The position numbers and the translations under genes were made by a program. Shown here piece after piece: positions 21,073 through 23,175 of a stretch of 23,175 bases of DNA. Under the pieces are notes generated by a model that saw nothing but the letters and a program-made list of their open reading frames with translations, was not told where the DNA came from and did no database searches. Source of the DNA: JANQUM01 sp047630355 (GTDB lineage Bacteria > Bacteroidota > Bacteroidia > Cytophagales > Spirosomataceae); contig JBLHXN010000053.1 of assembly GCA_047630355.1 (NCBI GenBank), forward strand, positions 1 to 23,175, in the 5' to 3' direction. Positions within the stretch are counted from its first letter, which is position 1. Each line of letters begins with the position of its first letter.

Positions 21073-22323
21073 CTAACGAAGTTCCAGGACTTCCTTATCA
21101 CCATAATTATCATACGAACTTGTAATAACTTTATCGCCGGGTTTTAAACCTTCCAGCACTTCGTAAAATTGCGGATTTTTCCTGCCCAATGTTATATCTC
21201 GTTTTACTGCTTTTCCACCGTTACCGTTTACTACGTACACCCAATTTCCGCCCGTTTCGGAGAAAAATCCGCCCACTGGAAGTAAAGTAGCCTGAGCTGA
21301 TTTACCTAATTCTAGCCGAATGGGAGAGGATTGTCCCCGACGAATACCTTTCGGTGTTTTTTCGTCAAAAACCATGTCCACGGCGAAGCGTCCGGCGGCA
21401 ACTTCGGGATAGACCTTTGTGATGGTCAATGGGTGCGTTTTACTACTAAACTCGAATGAACCCGTTAGCCCAGCGAAAATGCGGGAGATATAATGTTCGT
21501 CAATATTCACCCGCATTTTGAAGCCTTCCATGTCATCAATTTGCCCGATGTTTTGTCCTTGGTTAATATTCGAACCAACTTCTACATCAATAGAGGAAAG
21601 TAAACCCGAAACCGGAGCTTTCACCACTAAGTTCTCGAGGGTTTGTCGCCATAAATCAACATTTTTCTGTGTACGGTTGAGGGTTCCTTCGAGTTGCTTG
21701 ATTTGAATTTCAGCGTTCTCCTGTTGGTATTGCTGCGATTGGATTTCAATTTCCCGTTGCTTGTGCAGACGGTCGTATTCTCGTTTTGTTGTGAGGTATT
21801 CCGCTTCGGGAATAACTTTGTCTTTGAATAGTTTTTCGTTTCTGACGTGAGCATCTTTCGCTTGATCAATCTGAAAGTCAAGGTCGGAGAGGGTCTTCTG
21901 TAAATTGAAGCGTTCTACTCTTAACCTCTGACGCGTATTTTGTAATTCATTTACTAATCGACTGGCTTCTGTTTCTGATTGCAAGAAGTTCAGTTTGAGT
22001 TGTTGGTTTTCAAGACGAAGGATAATATCGCCTTCTTTTACCATATTACCACCTTCCACTAATTTTTGGGTAACATAACCACCCACGATAGCGTCAAGTT
22101 GGATAGTCTTTAGTGGCTGCACCACACCTTGTACAATAATGAACTCGTCGAAATTTCCTTCGGAGACTTCTGATATTGTCAATTTCTCAACATCTACATT
22201 CAGTTTTGACCGATGGTCTGCATACGCAAATTGGTAAATAAGCAATGCTACTAATAAAATACCCGCACCTATAAATGCGAGCTTTTTTGTATTCCAAAAT
22301 TTCTTTTCAATTTTTCTATCCAT
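21073..22323 (-). CDS. HlyD/MacA-type periplasmic adaptor (membrane fusion protein) of the efflux operon
   Basis: 416 aa. A short charged N-terminus precedes one membrane anchor at about 15-33 (LAFIGAGILLVALLIYQFAY). The first half-lipoyl/beta-barrel region follows (GVVQPLKTIQLDAIVGGYV, VKEGDIILRLENQQL). A long coiled coil runs about 108-225, rich in Gln/Glu/Leu heptads (QSETEASRLVNELQNTRQRL). The second lipoyl half is APVSGLLSSIDVEVGSNINQ, then come the beta-barrel (GQSSPIRLEL) and a membrane-proximal domain ending VLEGLKPGDKVITSSYDNYG. It would link the ABC permeases to an outer-membrane TolC-like channel, which is not encoded here. It is the first gene of the operon, preceded by a sigma-54-like promoter. 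Substrate unknown. Confidence 0.92.
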   Translation of the reverse strand: MDRKIEKKFWNTKKLAFIGAGILLVALLIYQFAYADHRSKLNVDVEKLTISEVSEGNFDEFIIVQGVVQPLKTIQLDAIVGGYVTQKLVEGGNMVKEGDIILRLENQQLKLNFLQSETEASRLVNELQNTRQRLRVERFNLQKTLSDLDFQIDQAKDAHVRNEKLFKDKVIPEAEYLTTKREYDRLHKQREIEIQSQQYQQENAEIQIKQLEGTLNRTQKNVDLWRQTLENLVVKAPVSGLLSSIDVEVGSNINQGQNIGQIDDMEGFKMRVNIDEHYISRIFAGLTGSFEFSSKTHPLTITKVYPEVAAGRFAVDMVFDEKTPKGIRRGQSSPIRLELGKSAQATLLPVGGFFSETGGNWVYVVNGNGGKAVKRDITLGRKNPQFYEVLEGLKPGDKVITSSYDNYGDKEVLELR

Positions 22324-22398
22324 TTCTTTAGCTATCGGCTTTCAGTAATCAACTGTCGGCTTTTTTTTATGTGGTTTACCTTATTTACTAACTATTCA

Positions 22399-22415
22399 GA
22401 CCAAAGCCGTGCCAA
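22399..22415 (-). promoter_or_regulatory. Sigma-54-like -24/-12 promoter of the efflux operon
   Basis: On the minus strand the -24 part TTGGCACG (22415-22408) is a perfect match to the consensus core. The -12 element lies at the right distance but reads TGGT rather than TTGC, a weak point. It would start transcription near 22388, about 65 nt before the adaptor start. Read with the two dyad sites upstream at 22468-22504, it suggests activation by an NtrC-family regulator. Confidence 0.55.
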
Positions 22416-22467
22416 TATTTTAATATGCACATTATCAATGTATTATATAGTAGTATTGGCTTTGTTT

Positions 22468-22504
22468 TGTCCGTTTGCGGACATATCGCGTACACGCTCG
22501 GACA
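22468..22504. promoter_or_regulatory. Paired TGTCCG-type operator/enhancer sites
   Basis: Site 1 is the perfect dyad TGTCCG-TTTG-CGGACA (22468-22483). Site 2 is CGTACA-CGCT-CGGACA (22489-22504), with an identical right arm and a degenerate left arm. They are 21 bp apart, two helical turns, so they present the same DNA face. They lie about 80-115 bp upstream of the inferred start, a usual distance for sigma-54 enhancer sites. The binding protein is unknown. Confidence 0.65.
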
Positions 22505-22515
22505 CGCGTGAGCAC

Positions 22516-22548
22516 AAAAAAAGAACCCCGAAATTTCGGGGTTCTTTT
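22516..22548 (-). terminator. Terminator of the SusD-like gene
   Basis: A perfect palindrome with 15-bp arms, AAAAGAACCCCGAAA (22519-22533) and TTTCGGGGTTCTTTT (22534-22548). On the minus strand it is followed by a T7 run (22522-22516). It closes the gene ending at 22571 and stops it just before the efflux operon's enhancer sites. Confidence 0.9.
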
Positions 22549-22570
22549 ACGTTTCTAAAGAATAGTGTAG

Positions 22571-23175
22571 TTACCTTTTGTCCCACCATATTCTGGTTTC
22601 TTGTGCGTCGGGTCCTTGCGTAGTAATTACCGCATCGTAATTTACCTTATTCAATGTTCCTTCCGTAGTGGGGTAAGCCATTCTGCGAGGTATCTGCCCC
22701 GTAATATTTAATGTTTTTGCCGGAGGAGCTAAAACCGGGAACCCTGTTCTTCGCCATTCTGCCCACGCCTCATTACCTTGTGAAAATAAAGCAACCCATT
22801 TTTGATTACCTATTAATTCTAATGCTTTACCATCATTGTATTTAACATTATCAGCTCCGATGAACGTAGTAAATGTCTGTTCGGTATACGCAGAACCCAA
22901 CCATTGCTGCATAGATGCTTGGATAGCTTTTTCGTAAAGGTCTTTAGTAGAAGATCCAGTAATCCAGCCTAATTTTGCCGCTTCTGCCTGACAGAAAAGT
23001 AGCTGAGCATAAGTGAGCAAATTAGCGGGTGAATTTTGCTGCGATAGTATAGATCCAACTAATGATATATCCTGAGATTTCCAAGTTACCGGAAAGACAC
23101 CGTAAGGTACGCCAACGTATTCAAGGTTGATGTTCTTGCTTGCCATCGCTGAAATACGCGGGTCGCTGGTTGCTT
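22571..23175 (-). CDS. SusD/RagB-family nutrient-binding outer-membrane lipoprotein, 5' end beyond window edge
   Basis: The 3' part of a SusD-like (SusD_2 subfamily) gene; the frame is open to the right edge (ATSDPRISAMASKN reading in), so the start lies outside. SusD proteins sit on the cell surface over a SusC TonB-dependent transporter and bind glycans or other nutrients. Visible are TPR-like helices (LLTYAQLLFCQAEAAKLGWI, LYEKAIQASMQQWLG) and a closing segment with WVALFSQGNEAWAEWRRTG, IPRRMAYPTTEGTLNKVNY and a final ETRIWWDKR, typical of the family. A SusC partner is expected upstream (to the right) but is not in the window. The substrate cannot be inferred. Confidence 0.92.
   Translation of the reverse strand, partial: ATSDPRISAMASKNINLEYVGVPYGVFPVTWKSQDISLVGSILSQQNSPANLLTYAQLLFCQAEAAKLGWITGSSTKDLYEKAIQASMQQWLGSAYTEQTFTTFIGADNVKYNDGKALELIGNQKWVALFSQGNEAWAEWRRTGFPVLAPPAKTLNITGQIPRRMAYPTTEGTLNKVNYDAVITTQGPDAQETRIWWDKR

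Overview
The window comes from a member of the Bacteroidota, most likely Cytophagales/Spirosomaceae-like. The evidence is the promoter type (TTTG-N20-TAnnTTTG before the tRNA genes), the absence of Shine-Dalgarno sequences, a SusD/RagB gene at the right edge, a fused hisIE, DUF4097 proteins, and MacB/FtsX-type permeases of Bacteroidota style. Small AT-biased intergenic palindromes are scattered throughout. The genus cannot be fixed from the sequence alone.

Left part (1-7700): the 5' two-thirds of a methylmalonyl-CoA mutase gene (minus), a fermentative D-lactate dehydrogenase (plus), hisIE (minus), then tRNA-Gly(GCC) and tRNA-Leu(UAA). The tRNA-Leu gene is split in the anticodon by a 235-nt self-splicing-type group I intron. 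Next, on the minus strand, comes what looks like a decayed diversity-generating retroelement (DGR). It has a secreted target protein with a DUF1566/Lcl-like variable C-terminus, broken by one frameshift, then the N-terminal stub of an Avd-like protein, then a frameshifted small lipoprotein; no reverse transcriptase or template repeat is present. A candidate small RNA with its own promoter and a strong terminator, a Cys-rich 52-aa protein, a YciH/SUI1 protein and a secreted SnoaL-like protein follow.

Middle part (7800-12260): a MaoC/PhaJ-type hydratase (plus), then a minus-strand regulatory cluster read right to left: ECF sigma factor, a duplicated fragment of that sigma factor's C-terminus, a membrane protein with HEAT-like repeats in the anti-sigma position, and two DUF4097 proteins. 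A 96-aa orphan gene lies upstream.

Right part (12400-22500): a minus-strand efflux operon reading adaptor (HlyD/MacA-like), ATPase, permease, permease, permease. It is preceded by a sigma-54-like -24/-12 element and two TGTCCG-type sites spaced 21 bp apart, which suggests control by an NtrC-family activator. A dead four-helix-bundle (S23-like) gene lies antisense between the adaptor and ATPase genes, with AGGATTTT repeats beside it. The window ends in the 3' part of a SusD/RagB-family gene with a strong terminator.

The most noteworthy items are the tRNA-Leu group I intron, the DGR remnant, the sigma-54 promoter arrangement and the orphan small-RNA candidate.
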